This document shows, one piece after another, positions 45,921 through 58,490 of a stretch of DNA of 64,000 bases. The notes under the pieces are model-generated. The model saw only the letters and a list, made by a program, of their open reading frames with translations, was not told the origin of the DNA and made no database searches. A program made the translations under genes and the position numbers. Positions within the stretch are counted from its first letter, which is position 1, and each line of letters begins with the position of its first letter. This DNA is from Diadophis punctatus similis (Eukaryota; Chordata; Lepidosauria; Squamata; Dipsadidae): contig JALIGW010000285.1 in assembly GCA_023053685.1 (NCBI GenBank), positions 1 to 64,000 of the forward strand, read 5' to 3'.

Positions 45921-47900
45921 CCCTGAAGAGCTAGCCCAAAGTCTAACACAGCATTCGCCTTATTTCTCAATTCAGCCCAAAAACATCACTTTTGACAAAC
46001 ACCTCAGAAATGAAAAAGTAACACATATTCCTGTTCCCCACGGGCTGGAAAGCCGAATTCTCGCTTGATTTTCGATTCCAAGCCTTCCCTGAAGAGCTAG
46101 CCCAAGGTCTAACACAGAATTCGCCTTATTTCTCAATTCAGCCCAAAAACATCACTTTTGACAAACACCTCAGAAATGAAAAAGAAACACATATTCCTGT
46201 TCCCCACGTGCTGGAAAGCCGAATTCTCGCTTGAATTTTGATTCCGAGCCTACCCTGAAGAGCTAGCCCAAAGTGTAACGCAGCATTCGCCTTAGGACTC
46301 AATACAGCCAAAAAACATGACTTTTGACAAACACCTCAGAAATGAAAATGAAACACATATTCCTGTTCCCCACAGGCTGGAAAGCCGAATTCTCGCTTGA
46401 TTTTTGATTCCGACCTTTCCCTGAAGAGCTAGCCCAAGGTCTAACACAGCATTCGCCTTATTTCTCAATTCAGCCCAAAAACATCACTTTTGGCAAACAC
46501 CTCAGAAATGAAAAGAAACACATATTCCTGTTCCCCAGGGACTGGAAAGCCGAATTCCTCGCTTGATTTTCGATTCCAAGCCTTCGCTGAAGAGCTAGCC
46601 CAAAGTCTAACACAGCATTCGCCTTATTTCTCAATTCAGCCCAAAAACATCACTTTTGACAAACACCTCAGAAATGAAAAAGTAACACATATTCCTGTTC
46701 CCCACGGGCTGGAAAGCCGAATTCTCGCTTGATTTTCGATTCCAAGCCTTCCCTTAAGAGCTAGCCCAAGGTCTAACACAGAATTCGCCTCAGTTCTCAA
46801 TTCAGCCAAAAAACATGACTTTTGACAAACACCTCAGAAATGAAAATGAAACACATATTCCTGTTCTGCACAGGCTGGAAAGCCGAATTCTCGCTTGATT
46901 TTTGATTCCGACCTTTCCCTGAAGAGCTAGCCCAAGGTCTAACACAGCATTCGCCTTATTTCTCAATTCAGCCCAAAAACATCACTTTTGACAAACACCT
47001 CAGAAATGAAAACGAAACACATATTCCTGTTCCCCACAGGCTGGAAAGCCGAATTCTCGCTTGATTTTTGATTCCGACCTTTCCCTGAAGAGCTAGCCCA
47101 AGGTCTAACACAGCATTCGCCTTATTTCTCAATTCAGCCCAAAAACATCACTTTTGGCAAACACCTCAGAAATGAAAAGAAATACATATTCCTGTTCCCC
47201 AGGGGCTGGAAAGCCAAATTCTCGTTTGATTTTCGATTCCAAGCCTTCCCTGAAGAGCTAGCCCAAGGTCTAAAACAGAATTCGCCTTAGTTCTCAATTC
47301 AGCCAAAAAACATCACTTTTGACAAACACCTCAGAAATGAAAAAGAAACACATATTCCTGTTCCCCACGTGCTGGAAAGCCGAATTCTCGCTTGAATTTT
47401 GATTCCGAGCCTACCCTGAAGAGCTAGCCCAAAGTCTAACACAGCATTCGCCTTATTTCTCAATTCAGCCCAAAAACATCACTTTTGACAAACACCTCAG
47501 AAATGAAAAAGTAACACATATTCCTGTTCCCCACGGGCTGGAAAGCCGAATTCTCGCTTGATTTTCGATTCCAAGCCTTCCCTGAAGAGCTAGCCCAAGG
47601 TCTAACACAGAATTCGCCTTATTTCTCAATTCAGCCCAAAAACATCACTTTTGACAAACACCTCAGAAATGAAAATGAAACACATATTCCTGTTCCCCAC
47701 AGGCTGGAAAGCCGAATTCTCGCTTCATTTTTGATTCCGACCTTTCCCTGAAGAGCTAGCCCAAGGTCTAACACAGCATTCGCCTTATTTCTCAATTCAG
47801 CCCAAAAACATCACTTTTGACAAACACCTCAGAAATGAAAAAGAAACACATATTCCTGTTCCCCACGGGCTGGAAAGCCGAATTCTCGCTTGATTTTTGA
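45921..47900 (+). repeat. 9-monomer duplication inserted in the 7-mer array
   Basis: After CACGTG at 45873 the next monomer switches to a CAAAGT/CATTCGCCTTATTTC type near 45930; the same switch occurs after CACGTG at 47366 near 47425. The shift is 1493 bp, nine monomers, including an inserted C in GAATTCCTCGC near 46555. Between them, CACGTG at 46205 lies only 332 bp (two monomers) after 45873. At about 47640-47880 the order passes to TTCATTTTTGATTCC and CCCACGGG cassette monomers before the 7-mer resumes. AATACATATTCC (for AACACATATTCC) near 45687 and 47180 is shared with 50495. Confidence 0.8.
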
Positions 47901-50900
47901 TTCCGACCTTTCCCTGAAGAGCTAGCCCAAGGTCTAACACAGCATTCGCCTTATTTCTCAATTCAGCCCAAAAACATCACTTTTGACAAACACCTCAGAA
48001 ATGAAAAAGAAACACATATTCCTGTTCCCCACAGGCTGGAAAGCCGAATTCTCGCTTGATTTTTGATTCCGACCTTTCCCTGAAGAGCTAGCCCAAGGTC
48101 TAACACAGCATTCGCCTTATTTCTCAATTCAGCCCAAAAACATCACTTTTGGCAAACACCTCAGAAATGAAAAGAAACACATATTCCTGTTCCCCAGGGG
48201 CTGGAAAGCCAAATTCTCACTCGATTTTCGATTCCAAGCCTTCCCTGAAGAGCTAGCCCAAGGTCTAAAACAGAATTCGCCTTAGTTCTCAATTCAGCCA
48301 AAAAACATCACTTTTGACAAACACCTCAGAAATGAAAATGAAACACATATTCCTGTTCCCCACGTGCTGGAAAGCCGAATTCTCGCTTGAATTTTGATTC
48401 CGAGCCTACCCTGAAGAGCTAGCCCAAAGTGTAACGCAGCATTCGCCTTAGGACTCAATACAGCCAAAAAACATGACTTTTGACAAACACCTCAGAAATG
48501 AAAATGAAACACATATTCCTGTTCCCCACAGGCTGGAAAGCCGAATTCTCGCTTGATTTTTGATTCCGACCTTTCCCTGAAGAGCTAGCCCAAGGTCTAA
48601 CACAGCATTCGCCTTATTTCTCAATTCAGCCCAAAAACATCACTTTTGGCAAACACCTCAGAAATGAAAAGAAACACATATTCCTGTTCCCCAGGGACTG
48701 GAAAGCCGAATTCTCGCTTGATTTTCGATTCCAAGCCTTCGCTGAAGAGCTAGCCCAAAGTCTAACACAGCATTCGCCTTATTTCTCAATTCAGCCCAAA
48801 AACATCACTTTTGACAAACACCTCAGAAATGAAAAAGTAACACATATTCCTGTTCCCCACGGGCTGGAAAGCCGAATTCTCGCTTGATTTTCGATTCCAA
48901 GCCTTCCCTTAAGAGCTAGCCCAAGGTCTAACACAGAATTCGCCTCAGTTCTCAATTCAGCCAAAAAACATGACTTTTGACAAACACCTCAGAAATGAAA
49001 ATGAAACACATATTCCTGTTCTGCACAGGCTGGAAAGCCGAATTCTCGCTTGATTTTTGATTCCGACCTTTCCCTGAAGAGCTAGCCCAAGGTCTAACAC
49101 AGCATTCGCCTTATTTCTCAATTCAGCCCAAAAACATCACTTTTGACAAACACCTCAGAAATGAAAAAGAAACACATATTCCTGTTCCCCACAGGCTGGA
49201 AAGCCGAATTCTCGCTTGATTTTTGATTCCGACCTTTCCCTGAAGAGCTAGCCCAAGGTCTAACACAGCATTCGCCTTATTTCTCAATTCAGCCCAAAAA
49301 CATCACTTTTGGCAAACACCTCAGAAATGAAAAGAAACACATATTCCTGTTCCCCAGGGGCTGGAAAGCCAAATTCTCACTTGATTTTTCGATTCCAAGC
49401 CTTCCCTGAAGAGCTAGCCCAAGGTCTAAAACAGAATTCGCCTTAGTTCTCAATTCAGCCAAAAAACATCACTTTTGACAAACACCTCAGAAATGAAAAA
49501 GAAACACATATTCCTGTTCCCCACGTGCTGGAAAGCCGAATTCTCGCTTGAATTTTGATTCCGAGCCTACCCTGAAGAGCTAGCCCAAAGTGTAACGCAG
49601 CATTCGCCTTAGGACTCAATACAGCCAAAAAACATGACTTTTGACAAACACCTCAGAAATGAAAATGAAACACATATTCCTGTTCCCCACAGGCTGGAAA
49701 GCCGAATTCTCGCTTGATTTTTGATTCCGACCTTTCCCTGAAGAGCTAGCCCAAGGTCTAACACAGCATTCGCCTTATTTCTCAATTCAGCCCAAAAACA
49801 TCACTTTTGGCAAACACCTCAGAAATGAAAAGAAACACATATTCCTGTTCCCCAGGGACTGGAAAGCCGAATTCTCGCTTGATTTTCGATTCCAAGCCTT
49901 CGCTGAAGAGCTAGCCCAAAGTCTAACACAGCATTCGCCTTATTTCTCAATTCAGCCCAAAAACATCACTTTTGACAAACACCTCAGAAATGAAAAAGTA
50001 ACACATATTCCTGTTCCCCACGGGCTGGAAAGCGAATTCTCGCTTGATTTTCGATTCCAAGCCTTCCCTTAAGAGCTAGCCCAAGGTCTAACACAGAATT
50101 CGCCTCAGTTCTCAATTCAGCCAAAAAACATGACTTTTGACAAACACCTCAGAAATGAAAATGAAACACATATTCCTGTTCTGCACAGGCTGGAAAGCCG
50201 AATTCTCGCTTGATTTTTGATTCCGACCTTTCCCTGAAGAGCTAGCCCAAGGTCTAACACAGCATTCGCCTTATTTCTCAATTCAGCCCAAAAACATCAC
50301 TTTTGACAAACACCTCAGAAATGAAAACGAAACACATATTCCTGTTCCCCACAGGCTGGAAAGCCGAATTCTCGCTTGATTTTTGATTCCGACCTTTCCC
50401 TGAAGAGCTAGCCCAAGGTCTAACACAGCATTCGCCTTATTTCTCAATTCAGCCCAAAAACATCACTTTTGGCAAACACCTCAGAAATGAAAAGAAATAC
50501 ATATTCCTGTTCCCCAGGGGCTGGAAAGCCAAATTCTCGTTTGATTTTCGATTCCAAGCCTTCCCTGAAGAGCTAGCCCAAGGTCTAAAACAGAATTCGC
50601 CTTAGTTCTCAATTCAGCCAAAAAACATCACTTTTGACAAACACCTCAGAAATGAAAAAGAAACACATATTCCTGTTCCCCACGTGCTGGAAAGCCGAAT
50701 TCTCGCTTGAATTTTGATTCCGAGCCTACCCTGAAGAGCTAGCCCAAAGTGTAACGCAGCATTCGCCTTAGGACTCAATACAGCCAAAAAACATGACTTT
50801 TGACAAACACCTCAGAAATGAAAATGAAACACATATTCCTGTTCCCCACAGGCTGGAAAGCCGAATTCTCGCTTGATTTTTGATTCCGACCTTTCCCTGA
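47901..50900 (+). repeat. 1160-bp 7-monomer HOR, second run
   Basis: CACGTG at 48361, 49522 and 50681 gives steps of 1161 and 1159 bp. The one-base departures are an inserted T near 49386 (TTGATTTTTCGATTCC) and a deleted C near 50033 (AAAGCGAATTC). The monomer order is that described for 43090-45920. The first unit has GAAAATGAAAC in the CACGTG monomer where others have GAAAAAGAAAC. Confidence 0.88.
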
Positions 50901-52850
50901 AGAGCTAGCCCAAGGTCTAACACAGCATTCGCCTTATTTCTCAATTCAGCCCAAAAACATCACTTTTGGCAAACACCTCAGAAATGAAAAAGAAACACAT
51001 ATTCCTGTTCCCCACAGGCTGGAAAGCCGAATTCTCGCTCGATTTTTGATTCCGACCTTTCCCTGAAGAGCTAGCCCAAGGTCTAACCCAGCATTCGCCT
51101 TATTTCTCAATTCAGCCCAAAAACATTACTTTTGGCAAACACCTCAGAAATGAAAAAGAAACACATATTCCTGTTCCCCATGGGCTGGAAAGCCGAATTC
51201 TCGCTTGATTTTCGATTCCAAGCCTTCGCTGAAGAGCTAGCCCAAAGTCTAACACAGCTTTCTCCTTATTTCTCAATTCAGCCCAAAAACATCACTTTTG
51301 ACAAACACCTCAGAAATGAAAAGAAACACATATTCCTGTTCCCCAGGGGCTGGAAAGCCAAATTCTCACTTGATTTTCGATTCCAAGCCTTCCCTGAAGA
51401 GCTAGCCCAAGGTCTAAAACAGAATTCGCCTTAGTTCTCAATTCAGCCAAAAAACATCACTTTTGACAAACACCTCAGAAATGAAAAAGAAACACATATT
51501 CCTGTTCCCCACGTGCTGGAAAGCCGAATTCTCGCTTGAATTTTGATTCCGAGCCTACCCTGAAGAGCTAGCCCAAAGTGTAACGCAGCATTCGCCTTAG
51601 GACTCAATACAGCCAAAAAACATGACTTTTGACAAACACCTCAGAAATGAAAATGAAACACATATTCCTGTTCCCCACAGGCTGGAAAGCCGAATTCTCG
51701 CTTGATTTTTGATTCCGACCTTTCCCTGAAGAGCTAGCCCAAGGTCTAACACAGCATTCGCCTTATTTCTCAATTCAGCCCAAAAACATCACTTTTGGCA
51801 AACACCTCAGAAATGAAAAGAAACACATATTCCTGTTCCCCAGGGACTGGAAAGCCGAATTCTCGCTTGATTTTCGATTCCAAGCCTTCGCTGAAGAGCT
51901 AGCCCAAAGTCTAACACAGCATTCGCCTTATTTCTCAATTCAGCCCAAAAACATCACTTTTGACAAACACCTCAGAAATGAAAAAGTAACACATATTCCT
52001 GTTCCCCACGGGCTGGAAAGCCGAATTCTCGCTTGATTTTCGATTCCAAGCCTTCCCTTAAGAGCTAGCCCAAGGTCTAACACAGAATTCGCCTCAGTTC
52101 TCAATTCAGCCAAAAAACATGACTTTTGACAAACACCTCAGAAATGAAAATGAAACACATATTCCTGTTCTGCACAGGCTGGAAAGCCGAATTCTCGCTT
52201 GATTTTTGATTCCGACCTTTCCCTGAAGAGCTAGCCCAAGGTCTAACACAGCATTCGCCTTATTTCTCAATTCAGCCCAAAAACATCACTTTTGACAAAC
52301 ACCTCAGAAATGAAAAAGAAACACATATTCCTGTTCCCCACAGGCTGGAAAGCCGAATTCTCGCTTGATTTTTGATTCCGACCTTTCCCTGAAGAGCTAG
52401 CCCAAGGTCTAACACAGCATTCGCCTTATTTCTCAATTCAGCCCAAAAACATCACTTTTGGCAAACACCTCAGAAATGAAAAGAAACACATATTCCTGTT
52501 CCCCAGGGGCTGGAAAGCCAAATTCTCGCTTGATTTTCGATTCCAAGCCTTCCCTGAAGAGCTAGCCCAAGGTCTAAAACAGAATTCGCCTTAGTTCTCA
52601 ATTCAGCCAAAAAACATCACTTTTGACAAACACCTCAGAAATGAAAAAGAAACACATATTCCTGTTCCCCACGTGCTGGAAAGCCGAATTCTCGCTTGAA
52701 TTTTGATTCCGAGCCTACCCTGAAGAGCTAGCCCAAAGTGTAACGCAGCATTCGCCTTAGGACTCAATACAGCCAAAAAACATGACTTTTGACAACCACC
52801 TCAGAAATGAAAATGAAACACATATTCCTGTTCTGCAGAGGCTGGAAAGC
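50901..52850 (+). repeat. 5-monomer insertion then a further 7-mer turn
   Basis: CACGTG at 50681 and 51510 are 829 bp (five monomers) apart: the route leaves the 7-mer after the GGACTCAATACAG monomer, passes through TAACCCAGC, CATTACTTTTGGC/CCATGGG and CAGCTTTCTCC monomers, then rejoins at a chimeric 165-bp monomer near 51310 (TTTTGAC followed by GAAAAGAAAC). From 51510 one normal 1160-bp turn leads to 52670. Near 52835 the PstI variant CTGCAG and a CAACCACC change near 52793 mark the exit. Confidence 0.82.
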
Positions 52851-55800
52851 CGAATTCTCGCTTGATTTTTGATTCCGACCTTTCCCTGAAGAGCTAGCCC
52901 AAGGTCTAACACAGCATTCGCCTTATTTCTCAATTCAGCCCAAAAACATCACTTTTGGCAAACACCTCAGAAATGAAAAAGGAACACATATTCCTGTTCC
53001 CCACAGGCTGCAAAGCCGAATTCTCGCTCGATTTTTGATTCCGACCTTTCCCTGAAGAGCTAGCCCAAGGTCTAACCCAGCATTCGCCTTATTTCTCAAT
53101 TCAGCCCAAAAACATTACTTTTGGCAAACACCTCAGAAATGAAAAAGAAACACATATTCCTGTTCCCCATGGGCTGGAAAGCCGAATTCTCGCTTGATTT
53201 TCGATTCCAAGCCTTCGCTGAAGAGCTAGCCCAAAGTCTAACACAGCTTTCTCCTTATTTCTCAATTCAGCCCAAAAACATCACTTTTGACAAACACCTC
53301 AGAAATGAAAAAGAAACACATATTCCTGTTCCCCAGGGGCTGGAAAGCCGAATTCTCGCTTGATTTTCGATTCCAAGCCTTCGCTGAAGAGCTAGCCCAA
53401 AGTCTAACACAGCATTCGCCTTATTTCTCAATTCAGCCCAAAAACATCACTTTTGACAAACACCTCAGAAATGAAAAAGTAACACATATTCCTGTTCCCC
53501 ACGGGCTGGAAAGCCGAATTCTCGCTTGATTTTCGATTCCAAGCCTTCCCTGAAGAGCTAGCCCAAGGTCTAACACAGAATTCGCCTTATTTCTCAATTC
53601 AGCCCAAAAACATCACTTTTGACAAACACCTCAGAAATGAAAATGAAACACATATTCCTGTTCCCCACAGGCTGGAAAGCCGAATTCTCGCTTCATTTTT
53701 GATTCCGACCTTTCCCTGAAGAGCTAGCCCAAGGTCTAACACAGCATTCGCCTTATTTCTCAATTCAGCCCAAAAACATCACTTTTGACAAACACCTCAG
53801 AAATGAAAAAGAAACACATATTCCTGTTCCCCACGGGCTGGAAAGCCGAATTCTCGCTTGATTTTCGATTCCAAGCCTTCCCTGAAGAGCTAGCCCAAGG
53901 TCTAACACAGAATTCGCCTCAGTTCTCAATTCAGCCAAAAAACATGACTTTTGACAAACACCTCAGAAATGAAAATGAAACACATATTCCTGTTCCGCAC
54001 AGGCTGGAAAGCTGAATTCTCGCTTCATTTTTGATTCCGACCTTTCCCTGAAGAGCTAGCCCAAGGTCTAACACAGCATTTGCCTTATTTCTCAATTCAG
54101 CCCAAAAACATCACTTTTGACAAACACCTCAGAAATGAAAAAGAAACACATATTCCTGTTCCCCACAGGCTGGAAAGCCGAATTCTCTCTCGATTTTTGA
54201 TTCCGACCATTCCCTGAAGAGCTAGCCCAAGGTCTAACCCAGCATTCGCCTTATTTCTCAATTCAGCCCAAAAACATCACTTTTGACAAACACCTCAGAA
54301 ATGAAAATGAAACACATATTCCTGTTCCCCACGGGCTGGAAAGCTGAATTCTCTCTTGAATTTTTATTCCGAGCCTACCCTGAAGAGCTAGCCCAAAGTC
54401 TAACACAGCATTCGCCTTAGGACTCAATACAGCCAAAAAACATGACTTTTGACAAACACCTCAGAAATGAAAATGAAACACATATTCCTGTTCCCCACAG
54501 GCTGGAAAGCTGAATTCTCGCTTGATTTTTGATTCCGACCTTTCCCTGAAGAGCTAGCCCAAGGTCTAACACAGCATTCGCCTTATTTCTCAATTCAGCC
54601 CAAAAACATCACTTTTGGCAAACACCTCAGAAATGAAAAGAAACACATATTCCTGTTCCCCAGGGACTGGAAAGCCGAATTCTCGCTTGATTTTCGTTTC
54701 CAAGCCTTCGCTGAAGAGCTAGCCCAAAGTCTAACACAGCATTCGCCTTATTTCTCAATTCAGCCCAAAAACATCACTTTTGACAAACACCTCAGAAATG
54801 AAAAAGTAACACATATTCCTGTTCCCCACGGGCTGGAAAGCCGAATTCTCGCTTGATTTTCGATTCCAAGCCTTCCCTGAAGAGCTAGCCCAAGGTCTAA
54901 CACAGAATTCGCCTCAGTTCTCAATTCAGCCAAAAAACATGACTTTTGACAAACACCTCAGAAATGAAAATGAAACACATATTCCTGTTCTGCACAGGCT
55001 GGAAAGCCGAATTCTCGCTTGATTTTTGATTCCGACCTTTCCCTGAAGAGCTAGCCCAAGGTCTAACACAGCATTCGCCTTATTTCTCAATTCAGCCCAA
55101 AAACATCACTTTTGACAAACACCTCAGAAATGAAAAAGAAACACATATTCCTGTTCCCCACAGGCTGGAAAGCCGAATTCTCGCTTGATTTTTGATTCCG
55201 ACCTTTCCCTGAAGAGCTAGCCCAAGGTCTAACACAGCATTCGCCTTATTTCTCAATTCAGCCCAAAAACATCACTTTTGGCAAACACCTCAGAAATGAA
55301 AAGAAACACATATTCCTGTTCCCCAGGGGCTGGAAAGCCAAATTCTCACTTGATTTTCGATTCCAAGCCTTCCCTGAAGAGCTAGCCCAAGGTCTAAAAC
55401 AGAATTCGCCTTAGTTCTCAATTCAGCCAAAAAACATCACTTTTGACAAACACCTCAGAAATGAAAAAGAAACACATATTCCTGTTCCCCACGTGCTGGA
55501 AAGCCGAATTCTCGCTTGAATTTTGATTCCGAGCCTACCCTGAAGAGCTAGCCCAAAGTGTAACGCAGCATTCGCCTTAGGACTCAATACAGCCAAAAAA
55601 CATGACTTTTGACAAACACCTCAGAAATGAAAATGAAACACATATTCCTGTTCCCCACAGGCTGGAAAGCCGAATTCTCGCTTGATTTTTGATTCCGACC
55701 TTTCCCTGAAGAGCTAGCCCAAGGTCTAACACAGCATTCGCCTTATTTCTCAATTCAGCCCAAAAACATCACTTTTTGCAAACACCTCAGAAATGAAAAA

Positions 55801-55940
55801 GAAACACATATTCCTGTTCCCCACAGGCTGGAAAGCCGAATTCTCGCTCGATTTTTGATTCCGACCTTTCCCTGAAGAGCTAGCCCAAGGTCTAACCCAG
55901 CATTCGCCTTATTTCTCAATTCAGCCCAAAAACATTACTT
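52851..55940 (+). repeat. 30-monomer-shift duplication, left copy
   Basis: Cassette order as at 36.4 kb: GGCTGCAAAGCC near 53008, CATTACTTTTGGC at 53121, CAGAATTCGCCTTA near 53577, CCCACGGG at 53785, CTCTCTCG near 54185, TTCTCTCTTG near 54349, then CACGTG at 55490. From 53785 it matches 58756 onward at a shift of 4971 bp, falling to 4969 by CACGTG at 60459 because of two single-base losses in the right copy. GAAAAAGGAACAC near 52976 is private. Confidence 0.82.
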
Positions 55941-57129
55941 TTGGCAAACACCTCAGAAATGAAAAAGAAACACATATTCCTGTTCCCCATGGGCTGGAAA
56001 GCCGAATTCTCGCTTGATTTTCGATTCCAAGCCTTCGCTGAAGAGCTAGCCCAAAGTCTAACACAGCTTTCTCCTTATTTCTCAATTCAGCCCAAAAACA
56101 TCACTTTTGACAAACACCTCAGAAATGAAAAGAAACACATATTCCTGTTCCCCAGGGGCTGGAAAGCCAAATTCTCACTTGATTTTCGATTCCAAGCCTT
56201 CCCTGAAGAGCTAGCCCAAGGTCTAAAACAGAATTCGCCTTAGTTCTCAATTCAGCCAAAAAACATCACTTTTGACAAACACCTCAGAAATGAAAAAGAA
56301 ACACATATTCCTGTTCCCCACGTGCTGGAAAGCCGAATTCTCGCTTGAATTTTGATTCCGAGCCTACCCTGAAGAGCTAGCCCAAAGTGTAACGCAGCAT
56401 TCGCCTTAGGACTCAATACAGCCAAAAAACATGACTTTTGACAAACACCTCAGAAATGAAAATGAAACACATATTCCTGTTCTGCACAGGCTGGAAAGCC
56501 GAATTCTCGCTTGATTTTTGATTCCGACCTTTCCCTGAAGAGCTAGCCCAAGGTCTAACACAGCATTCGCCTTATTTCTCAATTCAGCCCAAAAACATCA
56601 CTTTTGACAAACACCTCAGAAATGAAAAGAAACACATATTCCTGTTCCCCACAGGCTGGAAAGCCGAATTCTCGCTTGATTTTTGATTCCGACCTTTCCC
56701 TGAAGAGCTAGCCCAAGGTCTAACACAGCATTCGCCTTATTTCTCAATTCAGCCCAAAAACATCACTTTTGGCAAACACCTCAGAAATGAAAAGAAACAC
56801 ATATTCCTGTTCCCCAGGGGCTGGAAAGCCAAATTCTCGCTTGATTTTCGATTCCAAGCCTTCCCTGAAGAGCTAGCCCAAGGTCTAAAACAGAATTCGC
56901 CTTAGTTCTCAATTCAGCCAAAAACATCACTTTTGACAAACACCTCAGAAATGAAAAAGAAACACATATTCCTGTTCCCCACGTGCTGGAAAGCCGAATT
57001 CTCGCTTGAATTTTGATTCCGACCTTTCCCTGAAGAGCTAGCCCAAGGTCTAACACAGCATTCGCCTTATTTCTCAATTCAGCCCAAAAACATCACTTTT
57101 GGCAAACACCTCAGAAATGAAAAAGAAAC
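55941..57129 (+). repeat. Mosaic with 5- and 4-monomer steps and deletions
   Basis: CACGTG at 55490, 56319 and 56980 are 829 and 661 bp apart. The 55941 monomer and its chimeric successor near 56120 repeat the 51132 arrangement. The monomer near 56620 is a second fusion, TTTTGAC followed by GAAAAGAAAC and CCCACAGG. A one-base deletion lies near 56923 (GCCAAAAACATC). After CACGTG at 56980 the tail switches to CCGACC near 57020 in place of CCGAGCCTA. Confidence 0.78.
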
Positions 57130-58490
57130 ACATATTCCTGTTCCCCACAGGCTGCAAAGCCGAATTCTCGCTCGATTTTGATTCCGACCTTTCCCTGAAG
57201 AGCTAGCCCAAGGTCTAACCCAGCATTCGCCTTATTTCTCAATTCAGCCCAAAAACATTACTTTTGGCAAACACCTCAGAAATGAAAAAGAAACACATAT
57301 TCCTGTTCCCCATGGGCTGGAAAGCCGAATTCTCGCTTGATTTTCGATTCCAAGCCTTCGCTGAAGAGCTAGCCCAAAGTCTAACACAGCTTTCTCCTTA
57401 TTTCTCAATTCAGCCCAAAACATCACTTTTGACAAACACCTCAGAAATGAAAAAGAAACACATATTCCTGTTCCCCAGGGGCTGGAAAGCCGAATTCTCG
57501 CTTGATTTTCGATTCCAAGCCTTCGCTGAAGAGCTAGCCCAAAGTCTAACACAGCATTCGCCTTATTTCTCAATTCAGCCCAAAAACATCACTTTTGACA
57601 AACACCTCAGAAATGAAAAAGTAACACATATTCCTGTTCCCCACGGGCTGGAAAGCCGAATTCTCGCTTGATTTTTGATTCCAAGCCTTCCCTGAAGAGC
57701 TAGCCCAAGGTCTAACACAGAATTCGCCTTATTTCTCAATTCAGCCCAAAAACATCACTTTTGACAAACACCTCAGAAATGAAAAAGTAACACATATTCC
57801 TGTTCCCCACAGGCTGCAAAGCCGAATTCTCGCTCGATTTTGATTCCGACCTTTCCCTGAAGAGCTAGCCCAAGGTCTAACCCAGCATTCGCCTTATTTC
57901 TCAATTCAGCCCAAAAACATTACTTTTGGCAAACACCTCAGAAATGAAAAAGAAACACATATTCCTGTTCCCCATGGGCTGGAAAGCCGAATTCTCGCTT
58001 GATTTTCGATTCCAAGCCTTCGCTGAAGAGCTAGCCCAAAGTCTAACACAGCTTTCTCCTTATTTCTCAATTCAGCCCAAAAACATCACTTTTGACAAAC
58101 ACCTCAGAAATGAAAAAGAAACACATATTCCTGTTCCCCAGGGGCTGGAAAGCCGAATTCTCGCTTGATTTTCGATTCCAAGCCTTCGCTGAAGAGCTAG
58201 CCCAAAGTCTAACACAGCATTCGCCTTATTTCTCAATTCAGCCCAAAAACATCACTTTTGACAAACACCTCAGAAATGAAAAAGTAACACATATTCCTGT
58301 TCCCCACGGGCTGGAAAGCCGAATTCTCGCTTGATTTTCGATTCCAAGCCTTCCCTGAAGAGCTAGCCCAAGGTCTAACACAGAATTCGCCTTATTTCTC
58401 AATTCAGCCCAAAAACATCACTTTTGACAAACACCTCAGAAATGAAAAAGTAACACATATTCCTGTTCCCCACGGGCTGGAAAGCCGAAT
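57130..58490 (+). repeat. 4-monomer (662-bp) tandem duplication
   Basis: GGCTGCAAAGCC, then CTCGATTTTGATTCC with one T deleted (near 57175 and 57837), then the CATTACTTTTGGC monomer at 57264 and 57926 all repeat at 662 bp. The shared deletion shows the pair is a true copy. The first unit alone has a further A deleted near 57417 (CAGCCCAAAACATC), which puts two monomers into one frame on each strand and creates open frames of 135 and 109 codons; I regard these as accidents. Confidence 0.85.

Noticed and set aside
57244..57573. 109-codon open frame on the minus strand
   Set aside because: It exists because one A is missing near 57417, which keeps two monomers in one frame. The intact copy at 57926 lacks it.
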